The notes below the pieces were generated by a model. The model was not told where the DNA came from. It ran no database searches and saw only the letters and a program-made list of their open reading frames with translations. DNA of 64,000 bases from Bryobacterales bacterium. GTDB taxonomy: Bacteria; Acidobacteriota; Terriglobia; Bryobacterales; Bryobacteraceae. The stretch covers positions 15,921-79,920 of the forward strand of contig PNAJ01000153.1 in the NCBI GenBank assembly GCA_003170295.1, read 5' to 3'. The position numbers were made by a program, and so were the translations under genes. This document shows positions 1 to 9,126 of this stretch, piece by piece (the stretch's first letter is position 1; every line of letters begins with the position of its first letter).

Positions 1-255
1 CTGTCCCGTCAATTCGAAAGGACCGTCATGCAGCTCCGCGAGCTCCAGAAAACTCGCCGAGCGCAGGAAAAGCGGGAGTTGAATGACCTCCTCGACATCA
101 TCGAGATGGTTGAGTCCACAGGAGATACCTACGATCCGTCGGCCGATGGCTTCGTTTTTTCAGAATCGCAAATTAGCGAGAGCATACGCACCCGCAAACG
201 CGAACGCCTGGCTAACGAAGCCTACAACCACCGCCGCGAATCCGCCGCCGCGTAG
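1..255 (+). CDS. C-terminal part of a hypothetical protein, cut by the left edge
   Basis: The frame is open from base 1 through a stop at 253-255, so this is probably the tail of a longer protein; an internal ATG at 28 could also start a 75-residue protein. It is charged and helical, with an Arg/Glu-rich stretch followed by an acidic segment and a basic tail. The stretch around RQFERTVMQLRELQ resembles the end of uncharacterised acidobacterial proteins of about 250-300 residues, but that is only a recollection. No function can be assigned. Confidence 0.45.
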   Translation: MSRQFERTVMQLRELQKTRRAQEKRELNDLLDIIEMVESTGDTYDPSADGFVFSESQISESIRTRKRERLANEAYNHRRESAAA

Positions 256-318
256 CCGTTACGTTGCCGGTTCCGTCTTTGGAACCGCGACCTGCGGGAG
301 CGGTCCGCCCACGAGCCC

Positions 319-1194
319 TCACAACAGATGATATTTTGCAAGAAACTCCCGCGTCGCTTTGTGAATCCTCACCCGCTCCTCCGGCGTGAAATTTCCGTGC
401 TTGCCACCGGGTATTGTCAGCAATTGATTCGGAACATCCGCCTTGTCCAGCGCTTCGTGCAAGCGAACCGAGTGCGAGTACGGCACTGTCGGGTCCTGGT
501 CCCCCTGGACCATCAAAATTGGAGGCAGGCCGGGGCGCACGTATTCCAGCGGCGAGACTCGTTTGGCGATTTGCTCCTTGTTCGGCATGCTTCCGAGCCA
601 CTGCACCGCGTACGATTTCTGATTCGGACCGTCGAGAATGTCATTCACATCGGTGATGCCGTACCAGTCGAGAATCGCGGCGACCTTCGGCAGCTCGGGT
701 CCGGGACACTGGCGGTCAAGACCGGCCGACATCGGGATCATGCCGGTGGTCAGCGCGAGATGGCCTCCGGCCGATTCACCGGTCACGACGAGTTTCGTGG
801 CATCGATATTGTAATCGCGCGCATGCACGCCGATCCAGCGCAAGGCGCACAGGCAATCCTCGACCGCGGCCGGGGCGGGCGAGATTTTCTCGAGGCGATA
901 CTCGACGTTCACCACGTTCCAGCCCATTTCAAAATACGGGAACAGAGGGAAGACCGACGTTTCCTTCGATCCTCCAGTCCAGCCCCCTCCATGGATGAAG
1001 ATGATGGTCGGCTGCGGACCGGTCGTGTCGCGGCGCTGGTAGATATCGAGCTTGGTCTCGAAATTATTCTGCACGCCGTAGGTAATGTTCGGCTTGATAA
1101 TGTAGTGGTTCTGCGCCTCGGCGGCCCAAGTGGCTTTTTCAGAGAGCTGTGCGAAGGCCGTGGCGCACGAGAGGAGAAGCAGCGTTGCTTTCAT
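319..1194 (-). CDS. secreted alpha/beta-hydrolase (esterase/lipase, BD-FAE-like)
   Basis: The start is placed at the ATG giving a clean signal peptide (MKATLLLLSCATAFAQ); a longer frame upstream looks non-coding. The 291-residue protein has the oxyanion motif HGGGW at about residues 68-72, the nucleophile elbow GESAGG with Ser141, a candidate acid at Asp232 or Asp234 and His266 in GGKHGN. This is a complete triad of the hormone-sensitive-lipase/carboxylesterase type, so it probably hydrolyses short acyl or acetyl esters outside the cytoplasm. It is divergent from tdh with only 19 bases between the start codons, so the two promoters must overlap the coding ends. The substrate is unknown. Confidence 0.85.
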   Translation of the reverse strand: MKATLLLLSCATAFAQLSEKATWAAEAQNHYIIKPNITYGVQNNFETKLDIYQRRDTTGPQPTIIFIHGGGWTGGSKETSVFPLFPYFEMGWNVVNVEYRLEKISPAPAAVEDCLCALRWIGVHARDYNIDATKLVVTGESAGGHLALTTGMIPMSAGLDRQCPGPELPKVAAILDWYGITDVNDILDGPNQKSYAVQWLGSMPNKEQIAKRVSPLEYVRPGLPPILMVQGDQDPTVPYSHSVRLHEALDKADVPNQLLTIPGGKHGNFTPEERVRIHKATREFLAKYHLL

Positions 1195-1213
1195 TATCAG
1201 ACAATAGAACTCG

Positions 1214-2251
1214 ATGAAAGCCCTAGTCAAGAGTAAGCGTGAGCCGGGGTTGTGGCTCGAAGACATCGAGGCTCCGAAGCCGGGGATGAACGATGTGCTG
1301 ATCCGCGTACGCCGCGCGGGCATTTGCGGAACGGACGTCCACATTTACAAATGGGACGATTGGGCGCAGCGCACCATTCCCGTTCCCATGGCGATCGGCC
1401 ACGAGTTTTCGGGCGTTGTTGTCGAAGCCGGGTCGAACGTGGCCGATTTCCATGCTGGGGACATCGTGAGCGGCGAGGGTCACGTGGTGTGCGGACGATG
1501 TCGCAACTGTCTCGCCGGTCGGCGTCATTTGTGCGCGCACACGATGGGCGTGGGCGTGAATCGCGCCGGCGCGTTCGCGGAATATATCGTTCTGCCGATG
1601 ACCAATATCTGGCGGCACGCGCCCACGGTGGATCTCGATATTGCGGCGATTTTCGATCCGTTCGGCAATGCGGTGCATACGGCGCTGTCGTTTCCGATGC
1701 TGGGCGAGGACGTTCTCGTCACCGGGTGCGGGCCAATCGGGTTGATGGCTGTCGCGGTCGCGAAACATGCCGGGGCGCGCTATGTGGTCGCGACCGACAT
1801 GAATCCGTACCGGCTTGCGCTGGCGGAAAAGCTCGGGGCCACAGTGGCTCTCGACGTATCGAAAGGCACGCTGGCCGACGCGCAGCGGCAGCTCGGGATG
1901 AAAGAAGGCTTCGACGTTGGCCTGGAAATGTCGGGCAACGGACAGGCGTTTCGCGACATGCTGGCAAACATGAGCCACGGCGCGAAAATCGCGATGCTCG
2001 GGATTCCCGATAAAGACATGTCGATCGACTGGCGGACGGTGGTGTTCAATATGCTCACGATTAAGGGGATTTATGGCCGCGAAATGTACGAGACGTGGTA
2101 CAAAATGACGGTGATGCTCGAATCGGGGCTCGACATCATGCCGGTGATCACGCATCGCTTCCACTACACGGAATTCGAAAAAGGATTCCAAGCGATGATC
2201 GGCGGAGACGCTGCGAAGGTGGTGCTCAGCTTCGAAGAAGGCCTGTCGTGA
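1214..2251 (+). CDS. tdh: L-threonine 3-dehydrogenase
   Basis: Zinc-dependent medium-chain dehydrogenase that oxidises L-threonine to 2-amino-3-ketobutyrate with NAD+. Its 345 residues match the family length. Visible marks are Cys38 with His63-Glu64 for the catalytic zinc, Cys93/96/99/107 for the structural zinc and GCGPIG at 171-176 for the Rossmann fold. Family resemblance runs the whole length, notably [19 protein letters not shown]. No 2-amino-3-ketobutyrate ligase (kbl) lies next to it, although the two are often paired. Its 3' end overlaps the convergent tetR-type gene by 26 bases. Confidence 0.93.
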   Translation: MKALVKSKREPGLWLEDIEAPKPGMNDVLIRVRRAGICGTDVHIYKWDDWAQRTIPVPMAIGHEFSGVVVEAGSNVADFHAGDIVSGEGHVVCGRCRNCLAGRRHLCAHTMGVGVNRAGAFAEYIVLPMTNIWRHAPTVDLDIAAIFDPFGNAVHTALSFPMLGEDVLVTGCGPIGLMAVAVAKHAGARYVVATDMNPYRLALAEKLGATVALDVSKGTLADAQRQLGMKEGFDVGLEMSGNGQAFRDMLANMSHGAKIAMLGIPDKDMSIDWRTVVFNMLTIKGIYGREMYETWYKMTVMLESGLDIMPVITHRFHYTEFEKGFQAMIGGDAAKVVLSFEEGLS

Positions 2252-2774
2252 GTAATTCGACCGCGCGGTCGGCGGTTTTTTCTACGGGCTTGGTGCGGGC
2301 GCTGCGGCTCCATTCGCGGGCCGCGCCGAAGATAGACCAGCTCAACATGGTCGCCGCTGTTTCCTGGCGCTTGGTGGGCAGGCCTTGCAAGATGTAGGCG
2401 TAGAGTTCGTCTTGAATGAGTGCTTCCACCAGCGGGTGGAATTCGCGATTCTTTTTGGGACATTGGCCGGTGAATTCGGCCAGAAATTCACCTGTGATCG
2501 AAATCAAGTGGCGAACCGATTCGCCGGAAGGCGCGAAGTGATCGAGGCCGATGAGAACGCGGCTGCGGAACTGTTCGCGAATGATCCAGTCCAGAAGGGC
2601 GAATTTGTCCTCAAAATGGGCGTAAAACGTGGCCCGGTTGACGGTCGCTTTGTGGGCGATGTCCTGCACCGTGATCGAGCCGAACTCTTTCACGGTCATT
2701 AAGTCCTGAAACGACTGGGCCAGAAGCTGCCGTGTACGCTTGGCCCTGGGATCTAGCTCGTTCACGTGATTCAC
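2226..2774 (-). CDS. TetR/AcrR family transcriptional regulator
   Basis: A 182-residue one-component repressor. The N-terminal helix-turn-helix lies at about residues 15-60 ([13 protein letters not shown], then [21 protein letters not shown]), which is the TetR signature; the C-terminal two thirds is a variable ligand-binding helical domain. It is divergent from the DoxX gene with an 83-base gap containing a perfect 10-bp palindrome, so it most likely regulates itself and doxX. The ligand is unknown. Confidence 0.9.
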   Translation of the reverse strand: MNHVNELDPRAKRTRQLLAQSFQDLMTVKEFGSITVQDIAHKATVNRATFYAHFEDKFALLDWIIREQFRSRVLIGLDHFAPSGESVRHLISITGEFLAEFTGQCPKKNREFHPLVEALIQDELYAYILQGLPTKRQETAATMLSWSIFGAAREWSRSARTKPVEKTADRAVELLTTGLLRS

Positions 2775-2790
2775 CCTAGAATAGCTGAAA

Positions 2791-2800
2791 CCTTCGAAGG
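2791..2800. promoter_or_regulatory. candidate TetR operator
   Basis: Perfect palindrome CCTTCGAAGG between the divergent tetR-type and doxX genes. Position and symmetry fit a repressor site, but that is inference. Confidence 0.35.
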
Positions 2801-2857
2801 GTCCTACTCATCAGATGTCGTGAAAGCAACAGACGTTGCACAAAAGGAGAGTTTCAG

Positions 2858-3238
2858 ATGAAATACATTGCGCTGCTGGGGCGAATTTTCTTCGCCCTGA
2901 TCTTTGTGACGGCGGGATTCGCCCATTTCTCGAAGGCGGAAATCGGATACGCGGAATCAGCGGGCGTGCCGCTGGCTTCGATCGCTGTGCCTGTGTCAGG
3001 CGTTATCGCCATCGTAGGCGGACTGAGTATCGCGCTGGGATACAAGGCCAGGTGCGGAGCGTGGCTGATTGTGCTGTTCCTGGTACCCGTAACAATTGCC
3101 ATGCATGCGTTCTGGAAGGTGACCGATCCACAGATGATGCAGATGCAGCAGGCCCACTTCTTTAAGAACGTTTCAATGCTGGGCGCCGCGCTGCTGATCA
3201 CGCAAATCGGAAGTGGTCCGGCAAGCCTGAAAGACTAA
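2858..3238 (+). CDS. DoxX family membrane protein
   Basis: A 126-residue protein with four hydrophobic segments and the DoxX-type opening GRIFFALIFVTAGFAHFSK, followed by a conserved glycine-rich second helix. DoxX proteins are small inner-membrane proteins linked in some bacteria to thiol and oxidative stress; the role here is not shown by the sequence. An AAGGAG ribosome site lies ten bases before the ATG. The divergent TetR regulator is the likely controller. Confidence 0.85.
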   Translation: MKYIALLGRIFFALIFVTAGFAHFSKAEIGYAESAGVPLASIAVPVSGVIAIVGGLSIALGYKARCGAWLIVLFLVPVTIAMHAFWKVTDPQMMQMQQAHFFKNVSMLGAALLITQIGSGPASLKD

Positions 3239-3242
3239 AAGA

Positions 3243-3248
3243 TATAAT
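3243..3248 (+). promoter_or_regulatory. TATAAT -10 box, 7 bases before ATG
   Basis: Perfect -10 consensus ending seven bases before the start codon at 3256, with no ribosome site between. Transcription would begin at or next to the ATG (leaderless mRNA). Confidence 0.55.
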
Positions 3249-3255
3249 AAGCGCG

Positions 3256-5631
3256 ATGCGGTTTTTCGTCGCGTTGACGTCCGTGGTCGCTGTGGGCCGG
3301 CTTTTTGCCGCTGACAATCCCGATGGCGTCGAGTTCTTCGAAAAGAAAATCCGCCCGGTGCTGGCTGAGCGTTGCTATGGATGCCACAGCGCCACCGCGA
3401 AGAACCTGATGGGCAGTCTCATGGTCGATTCGGGCGCGGGACTGCAGCGGGGAGGCTTATCGGGGCAGCCCGCGGTGACGCCGAACGCGCCCGAAAAAAG
3501 CCTGCTGCTCGCGGCAATCAAACGCGAGGGGAAACTAAAAATGCCTCCGGGACCGGCACTGGCTCCCGAAGTGGTGGCCGACTTCGAAACATGGATCAAG
3601 ATGGGCGCGCCCGATCCGCGAGCCGAGGTTTTGCCGCCGCCTCCTTATAACTTCGAAGAAGCGCGCAAATTTTGGTCGTTTCAACCGGTGAAGGACGCGA
3701 CACCGCCCAAGGTGGGCGATCCTCGGTGGTCGAAGACGGAGATCGATCGCTTCATCAAGGCGAAACTCGATGAGAAGAAGCTCGCGCCGGTGGGGCTCGC
3801 GTCGAAACGAGCGCTGCTGCGTCGCGCGACATTTGATTTGACAGGGCTGCCTCCTACGCCGGACGAGACGACCGCGTTTTTAACGGACACGTCGCCTCAG
3901 GCATTTGAAAAAGTAGTCGACCGGTTGCTCGCGACTCAGGCGTATGGGGAAAAATGGGGAAGGCACTGGCTCGACCTGGTGCGCTATGCCGATACGTCCG
4001 GTTGCAATTCCGATTATCCGGTGCCCGACGCGTATCGTTATCGCAACTGGGTGATCCACGCTTTTAACGACGACAAACCTTACGATCAGTTCTTGCGCGA
4101 GCAGATTGCGGGCGACCTGCTGACTGCTACAGGCAAGAATGCTATGGAAGACCGTAATGACAAAATTATCGCGACCGGGTATCTGGCCATCGCGCGGCGC
4201 TTCGGGTCGCGCAACAACGAATTTCATTTGACGATCGAGGATACGATCGACAATATCGGCAAAACAATGCTGGGCGTCAGCGTGGCGTGCGCGCGCTGCC
4301 ACGACCACAAGTTCGATCCGATTCCTTCGCGAGATTATTACGCGATGTACGGGATTTTTCAGAGCACCAAGTACGCGTTTCCCGGCACGGAGATTTACCA
4401 GCACGCCAAGGATTTCACACCGCTGGTGGAAGGAAAAGACGCGGCGCGGCTGATCGCGTATCAGCAGGAGACCTCGCATCTGGACGACCGCATCGAGGAT
4501 TTCACGGCCGGGCGCGAGGGCAAGGATCTGAGCGCGGCGGACAAGAAGAAGGAAATTCAGGCGTTGAAAGATCGCGTTGTGGTTCTTGAAAAGAATGCAC
4601 CGCAAGTTCCCCGAGCGTACGCGGTGAGCGAGGGGACGCCCACCGATGCCAGGGTGCAGCGCAAGGGCGATCCGAAGGTTTTGGCGGAAGACGCTCCGCG
4701 CGGATTCCTGACCATTTTGGGCGGCGCGAAATTGCCTCCGGAGGAAAAAGGGAGCGGACGTCGCGAGTTGGCGGATTGGATTACGGCGCCAGAGAATCCT
4801 CTGATGGCGCGGGTGATGGTGAATCGGATCTGGCAATATCACTTCGGCAAGGGAATCGTGGGCACGCCGAGCGACTTCGGGGCTCGCGGCGACCGGCCGG
4901 TGAATCTGGAACTGCTGGATTTCCTGGCCGCGAGATTCAAAGAGTCCGGATATTCGATCAAGGCGCTGCACAAGCGGATCATGCTGACGCGTACCTATCA
5001 ACTGGCCAGCGATGCGAATGCAAAAAACGCGCAGCTCGATCCGAGCAACGCGTATCAGTGGCGCTTCGATCGCCGCCGTCTCGACGCCGAGGAAATTCGC
5101 GACGCGATACTCGCGGTGGCGGGCGATCTCGATACGAACACGGGCGGCGCTCATCCGTTTCCGCCGGAGACGAGCTTTAAATACACCCAGCACAAACAAT
5201 TTTTCGCGGTTTACGACAATCGCCAGCGCAGCGTTTATCTGATGCAACAGAGGCAGCGCAAGCAGGCATGGCTCGATACCTTCGATGGCGCGGACCCGAA
5301 CGCGGGCACGGCGAAACGCTCGCCTGGAGAGACGTCGCTGCAGGCGCTGGCCATGCTGAACAGCTCGTTCGTCGATGAGCAGGCGGACGTTTTAGGCGTG
5401 CGGGTCGGGATGGCTTTTTCGACCGACGCGGAGAGAATTGGCTACGCGTATCGACTCGCTTTCGGGCGCGCGCCCACGGCGGACGAGGTTCGCGTATGCA
5501 CGCAGTACATGGCCGATTCGAGAAGTGAAATGAAAAACTCCGGGCTTGCGGCGGACCGGCAGCCTCGCGCCGCGCTGGCGAGTCTGATGCACGTGCTGCT
5601 GGCTAGCGATGAGTTTCTGTTTATCGATTAG
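3256..5631 (+). CDS. secreted DUF1549/DUF1553 protein with planctomycete-type cytochrome c domain
   Basis: A 791-residue exported protein. A signal peptide (MRFFVALTSVVAVGRLFA) is followed by a haem-binding CYGCHS motif near residue 40 (PSCyt1-type), then the long DUF1549 region (RATFDLTGLPPTPDE, a second CARCH motif in VACARCHDHKFDPI, so two haem sites) and the C-terminal DUF1553 region (NPLMARVMVNRIWQYHFG, and ALAMLNSSFVDEQA). The family is typical of Planctomycetes and Solibacter-type Acidobacteria, usually next to a DUF1501 gene as here. A role in periplasmic electron transfer or polysaccharide handling is speculation. Expression probably starts from the leaderless-type -10 box. Confidence 0.9.
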   Translation: MRFFVALTSVVAVGRLFAADNPDGVEFFEKKIRPVLAERCYGCHSATAKNLMGSLMVDSGAGLQRGGLSGQPAVTPNAPEKSLLLAAIKREGKLKMPPGPALAPEVVADFETWIKMGAPDPRAEVLPPPPYNFEEARKFWSFQPVKDATPPKVGDPRWSKTEIDRFIKAKLDEKKLAPVGLASKRALLRRATFDLTGLPPTPDETTAFLTDTSPQAFEKVVDRLLATQAYGEKWGRHWLDLVRYADTSGCNSDYPVPDAYRYRNWVIHAFNDDKPYDQFLREQIAGDLLTATGKNAMEDRNDKIIATGYLAIARRFGSRNNEFHLTIEDTIDNIGKTMLGVSVACARCHDHKFDPIPSRDYYAMYGIFQSTKYAFPGTEIYQHAKDFTPLVEGKDAARLIAYQQETSHLDDRIEDFTAGREGKDLSAADKKKEIQALKDRVVVLEKNAPQVPRAYAVSEGTPTDARVQRKGDPKVLAEDAPRGFLTILGGAKLPPEEKGSGRRELADWITAPENPLMARVMVNRIWQYHFGKGIVGTPSDFGARGDRPVNLELLDFLAARFKESGYSIKALHKRIMLTRTYQLASDANAKNAQLDPSNAYQWRFDRRRLDAEEIRDAILAVAGDLDTNTGGAHPFPPETSFKYTQHKQFFAVYDNRQRSVYLMQQRQRKQAWLDTFDGADPNAGTAKRSPGETSLQALAMLNSSFVDEQADVLGVRVGMAFSTDAERIGYAYRLAFGRAPTADEVRVCTQYMADSRSEMKNSGLAADRQPRAALASLMHVLLASDEFLFID

Positions 5632-5693
5632 GAGAGTGCTGGGCACGACATTGACCGCTCCCGATGGTCGCGGTTCCATATAATGAAGGATTT

Positions 5694-7046
5694 ATGAGTT
5701 GCGATCGCCGACAATTCGTACGCAGCCTGTTCACGGGCTCGATGCTGTTTCCGGCCGTGCTGCAACAGCTTTTTGCCGAGGGAGGGGGCGACACGCTTGC
5801 CGAGCGCGCGCCGCATTTTCCAGCGAAGGCCAAGCGCGTCATCTTTATGTACATGCCGGGCGGCGCTTCGCATGTCGATTCGTTCGACTATAAGCCCAAG
5901 CTGATTCGGGCGGCGGAGGCGAATGAGAAGGCTCCGAACGGACGGTTATTCGTGAAGCCTCCGTGGGCGTTCAAGGCTCGCGGGCAATGCGGGATCATGG
6001 CGAGCGATCTATTTCCGCACGTCGCCGATTCGCTCGACGATATTTGTCTGATCCGCTCGATGCGTGGCGATCACAACGATCATTTTCAGGCGACGCTCGG
6101 CATCCACACCGGCTCGGTGACGGTGGCGCGGCCGAGCATCGGGAGCTGGGTCAGCTATGGCCTCGGCACGGTGAATCAGAATCTGCCGTCGTTCGTGGTA
6201 CTGGCGCCGAAGCTGCCGTATACGGGCGCGCAGGCGTGGTCGTCGGATTTTTTGCCGGGCTGTCATTCGGGAACGCTGGTGAGCTCGGGTCCGGACCCGG
6301 TGCCGAATCTGGTGCGGCGCGCGCCGACGCAGAAAATCGAGGATCTCGAGCTTGGTCTGCTGGGCCGTCTGAACAAGAAGCACCAGATGTCGCGCCCGGA
6401 AGATCCGGCGCTCGCGGCGCGCATCAGAACGTTCGAGACGGCTTACGGCATGCAAATGCAGATGCCGGAGGTGCTCGATTTATCGAAGGAGACCGACGCC
6501 ACACTGAAGCTTTATGGACTGGAGCGCGGCAGCACCGAAGGATTCGCGTGGCAGTGCATCATGGCGCGCCGCCTCGCCGAAAGAGGCGTGCGATTTATCG
6601 AGCTGATTGACGTGGGCGCGTCGGATAATTGGGACGCGCACTCGAACATCAAGTCGCATGAGCCTCTCGCTCGCAACGTCGATCAGCCGATTGCGGGTCT
6701 GTTAAAGGATCTGAAATCGCGAGGGATGCTCGACGATACGCTGGTCGTGTGGACCACTGAGTTCGGGCGCAGTCCGCACGCCGATGGGGTCGATGGGCGC
6801 GGTCATTACAACAAAGCGTTCAGCTCCTGGATGGCGGGAGGAGGCGTGAAACCGGGCATTGCGTGGGGGCAAACCGACGACTTCGGCTACAACGTGGCCG
6901 AGAACGAAGTCCACGTGCACGATTTCCACGCGACCATTCTGCACCTGCTGGGCTTCGATCATACCAAGCTGACCTTTCGCTATGCGGGCCGCGATTTCCG
7001 GCTGACCGATGTCGCTGGAAATGTTATTAAGGGTGTGCTGGCTTGA
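5694..7046 (+). CDS. DUF1501 family secreted protein (sulfatase-like fold)
   Basis: A 450-residue protein with a twin-arginine leader (CDRRQFVRSLFTGSML), so it is probably exported folded. The body shows the DUF1501 landmarks MPGGASHVDSFDYKPKL, an HNDHFQATLGIHTGS segment and the C-terminal TEFGRSPHADGVDGRGHYN, which resemble the metal-binding parts of the alkaline phosphatase/sulfatase superfamily. It lies 62 bases after the DUF1549/DUF1553 gene and the pair recurs in related genomes, so they probably act together. The start is set by the Tat signal and the preceding GAAGGA. Confidence 0.9.
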   Translation: MSCDRRQFVRSLFTGSMLFPAVLQQLFAEGGGDTLAERAPHFPAKAKRVIFMYMPGGASHVDSFDYKPKLIRAAEANEKAPNGRLFVKPPWAFKARGQCGIMASDLFPHVADSLDDICLIRSMRGDHNDHFQATLGIHTGSVTVARPSIGSWVSYGLGTVNQNLPSFVVLAPKLPYTGAQAWSSDFLPGCHSGTLVSSGPDPVPNLVRRAPTQKIEDLELGLLGRLNKKHQMSRPEDPALAARIRTFETAYGMQMQMPEVLDLSKETDATLKLYGLERGSTEGFAWQCIMARRLAERGVRFIELIDVGASDNWDAHSNIKSHEPLARNVDQPIAGLLKDLKSRGMLDDTLVVWTTEFGRSPHADGVDGRGHYNKAFSSWMAGGGVKPGIAWGQTDDFGYNVAENEVHVHDFHATILHLLGFDHTKLTFRYAGRDFRLTDVAGNVIKGVLA

Positions 7047-7065
7047 AAGCGAGGCACGAAAACGC

Positions 7066-7094
7066 TTCACGCAAAGGCGCAAAGCTCGCTAAGG
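7066..7094. repeat. short interspersed repeat (CGCAAAGGCGCAAAG type)
   Basis: TTCACGCAAAGGCGCAAAG followed by a degenerate second half sits in the intergenic stretch. Repeats of this wording are, from memory, scattered in many environmental bacterial genomes. One copy is seen here. Confidence 0.3.
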
Positions 7095-7175
7095 AAAACA
7101 AAGAGTGGCAATGATTACCTTGACTCACTGGGTGAGGAGCGGCACGATGATGGTTCGATCCCGGAGGGCGCACCC

Positions 7176-8027
7176 GTGACGCTTTGCATTGCCGCAGATT
7201 GTGACTTTGAAGGGGCTCCAGCAATCGTCTTATGCTGTGATTGGCGAGCGCAAACTGGAGCCGAAGGTGGCGTGCTGATAGGGACAGATGATGTTTACAA
7301 GATCAGACAACGCGGCCCAGCAACGATCCTAATCGCCGGTCATCCAACGCAGGGTGATGAATTGGTCAACGCTTGCAAACAGGCTATTGATGACTTTAGC
7401 AGAGCACCAATTGATCTGGATCATGACCTAGCGACCAATAGATTTTTTGAGGCGCTTAGGTCTTCGGCCGAGAAAAGGAAAAGTGAAATCATAGATCATC
7501 ATGTAGCAATGCGCCTCGGCAGGAGCTATGCGGAATTGCTCAAGTTACCAACCGATAACTTTATCGAACTATGGTCAGAAATTAATGGACTTAATCTTGG
7601 GGCGGACCTCATCATTGGCATTGTTACCAATGAGCCGACGATTATCACTTTGGATCGATGGGGTAGTGTGCAGTGGCATACGAATTATGCGGCGATTGGA
7701 GAAGGGGCGGACGTTGCAAGGGCAATGTTGTGTCTACAAACATGGCAGGGGGACCAGAGCGGCAAGGGTCCACTAACATCCGTTCCATTGCCACGTTGCC
7801 TATATCGCGTGTATGAAGCAAAGAAGGCGTCGCACATTGCCAATCCATCTTCCGTTGGAGAAGCAACCCAGTTTGAAGTCTTGTTAGCTCAGGGGAAACG
7901 AAACGGCATCAATATAAAAGGCCTCAAGGTGTTGGATGGACTATTTAATAGAAAGCATCGCGTACCGAGGGTGTCGCTAGACAAAGACATTTTAGTTGAG
8001 CCTAACCTTGCGCCATTAAAAAACTGA
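7176..8027 (+). CDS. stand-alone proteasome-like Ntn-hydrolase
   Basis: The GTG start is preceded by GGAGGG at seven bases and gives a protein whose second residue is Thr, the position of the nucleophile in proteasome beta and HslV after Met removal. The first 70 residues follow that pattern: Thr2, an aspartate in CCDWRAQTG (Asp22), a lysine in DVYKIRQRG (Lys42) and the glycine-rich turn LIAGHPTQGDEL. The remaining 210 residues include a second sheet region (GADLIIGIVTNEPTIITLDRWG). No ATPase partner is nearby. The gene is visibly AT-richer than its neighbours, which suggests acquisition by transfer. The fold call is by motif order and is moderately secure; substrate and oligomer are unknown. 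Confidence 0.55.
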   Translation: MTLCIAADCDFEGAPAIVLCCDWRAQTGAEGGVLIGTDDVYKIRQRGPATILIAGHPTQGDELVNACKQAIDDFSRAPIDLDHDLATNRFFEALRSSAEKRKSEIIDHHVAMRLGRSYAELLKLPTDNFIELWSEINGLNLGADLIIGIVTNEPTIITLDRWGSVQWHTNYAAIGEGADVARAMLCLQTWQGDQSGKGPLTSVPLPRCLYRVYEAKKASHIANPSSVGEATQFEVLLAQGKRNGINIKGLKVLDGLFNRKHRVPRVSLDKDILVEPNLAPLKN

Positions 8028-8089
8028 TTACAATGGCGTTTTAAGTCAGGCTGCCTGATGAGTTAATTGTTGCCAATAGAATTTCGAAT

Positions 8090-8578
8090 TTACTCGGTGA
8101 TCTCGCCGTTCCAGTGGCGGGCGCAGCGTTCGGGCGATGCTACCCAGCGGGCCAGGGCATCGGGATTCAGCAGGAGCTGAACCACGGTGGCTTCGTCGCG
8201 TTCCACTGCGGTCACTAATAGCTTCCACTCGCGGCCCTGCTGGCGCATGTAGACGAGCACGGTTTCTTCATGCCCGTTTCGCCGGGACCGCACTTGCACG
8301 AAAGGCTTCCAGGATCGGCCTACAGCATTCAGGATCGACTGCAGCATATCGCGGCCCTCGCGATCGCGACTGTTCAAGTGTTCGAAGACGGCGAGGTCGA
8401 TGTGGCGAGTCCCGGCCGGACGGACGACCGCAGTAAACACATTGACGAGGCCGAACATCGGAATCGACACGGGGCGAGTATGGAACTCGTCGGAGATCAC
8501 GCGCACGACATCGGTGAATTCGCGATCGGCTGCTTGTGCCGAAAGGGCTCCCAACAAACACGCGACGGCAAACTTCAT
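8090..8578 (-). CDS. secreted hypothetical protein, last gene of the ECF sigma operon
   Basis: A 162-residue protein with signal peptide MKFAVACLLGALSAQA. Its body alternates hydrophobic and charged residues in a beta-rich pattern (VLVYMRQQGREWKLLVTAVERDEATVVQLLLNPDAL), as in DUF4252-type proteins, and it may be a diverged paralogue of the preceding gene. Its ATG overlaps the stop of that gene by four bases, so it is translationally coupled. Confidence 0.7.
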   Translation of the reverse strand: MKFAVACLLGALSAQAADREFTDVVRVISDEFHTRPVSIPMFGLVNVFTAVVRPAGTRHIDLAVFEHLNSRDREGRDMLQSILNAVGRSWKPFVQVRSRRNGHEETVLVYMRQQGREWKLLVTAVERDEATVVQLLLNPDALARWVASPERCARHWNGEITE

Positions 8579-9126
8579 TTCTCGTCCTCCTTGTCCTTTT
8601 TGTCTTTCCTACCCGGGCCGATGTCGATCTTGGGAATCCCCATGTGGCCTCCCAGGTCGCGAATATCTTCGGGACGGATGTTACCGACGATGTTGACGAT
8701 GGTCAGCTCCTTCGGGTCGGTCACAATGATGGTGAGGCCAGTGATCTGTCCGCCGTCGGTCTTTAGGAATATCTCGGAGTTATCGCCAGCCCTCTTGCTC
8801 CGCGCGCTGACGATGCGCGACCAGCCCGGCGCGCGCAGTTGCGCCCGGAGCTCGTCGACATCGCTATCCTTATACTGATCGCGCGCGTCGAACTCATAAC
8901 TCTTCACATATATGCCCTTCAACCCGCCCACCAAGCGCTTGACGTTGGCTTCGTCGGGATCTTTCTCGGAGAGAAAACGGCTGGCGAGCTGGAGCAGCGC
9001 GCCGTCGAGCGAGACATCGACGACCTCGGTCGCCTTCGCCGCGAGCTTATCGAGGCCTGCGGGAATTTTAATTTCCTGGGCCGCAAGCGGCAGCACCGCA
9101 AGCATTACTGGAATCGCAAATTTCAT
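8575..9126 (-). CDS. DUF4252-type secreted protein
   Basis: A 183-residue protein with signal peptide MKFAIPVMLAVLPLAAQ, a predicted start supported by a four-base overlap with the upstream gene. The central part (VDVSLDGALLQLASRFL, then VKRLVGGLKGIYVKSYEFD and LTIIVTDPKELTIVNIVG) matches the DUF4252 pattern, often found in operons with ECF sigma and anti-sigma genes. The C-terminus is a Lys/Asp tail. It may act in cell-envelope stress sensing, but this is inferred from context only. Confidence 0.75.
   Translation of the reverse strand: MKFAIPVMLAVLPLAAQEIKIPAGLDKLAAKATEVVDVSLDGALLQLASRFLSEKDPDEANVKRLVGGLKGIYVKSYEFDARDQYKDSDVDELRAQLRAPGWSRIVSARSKRAGDNSEIFLKTDGGQITGLTIIVTDPKELTIVNIVGNIRPEDIRDLGGHMGIPKIDIGPGRKDKKDKEDEK

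Noticed and set aside
3880-5247. 455-residue open frame on the minus strand
   Set aside because: It is the antisense shadow of the DUF1549/DUF1553 gene, whose domains are unmistakable.
5679-5684. TATAAT before the DUF1501 gene
   Set aside because: It overlaps the ribosome-site region and lies in a probable operon, and the TTGACC 22 bases upstream is too far for a standard promoter.
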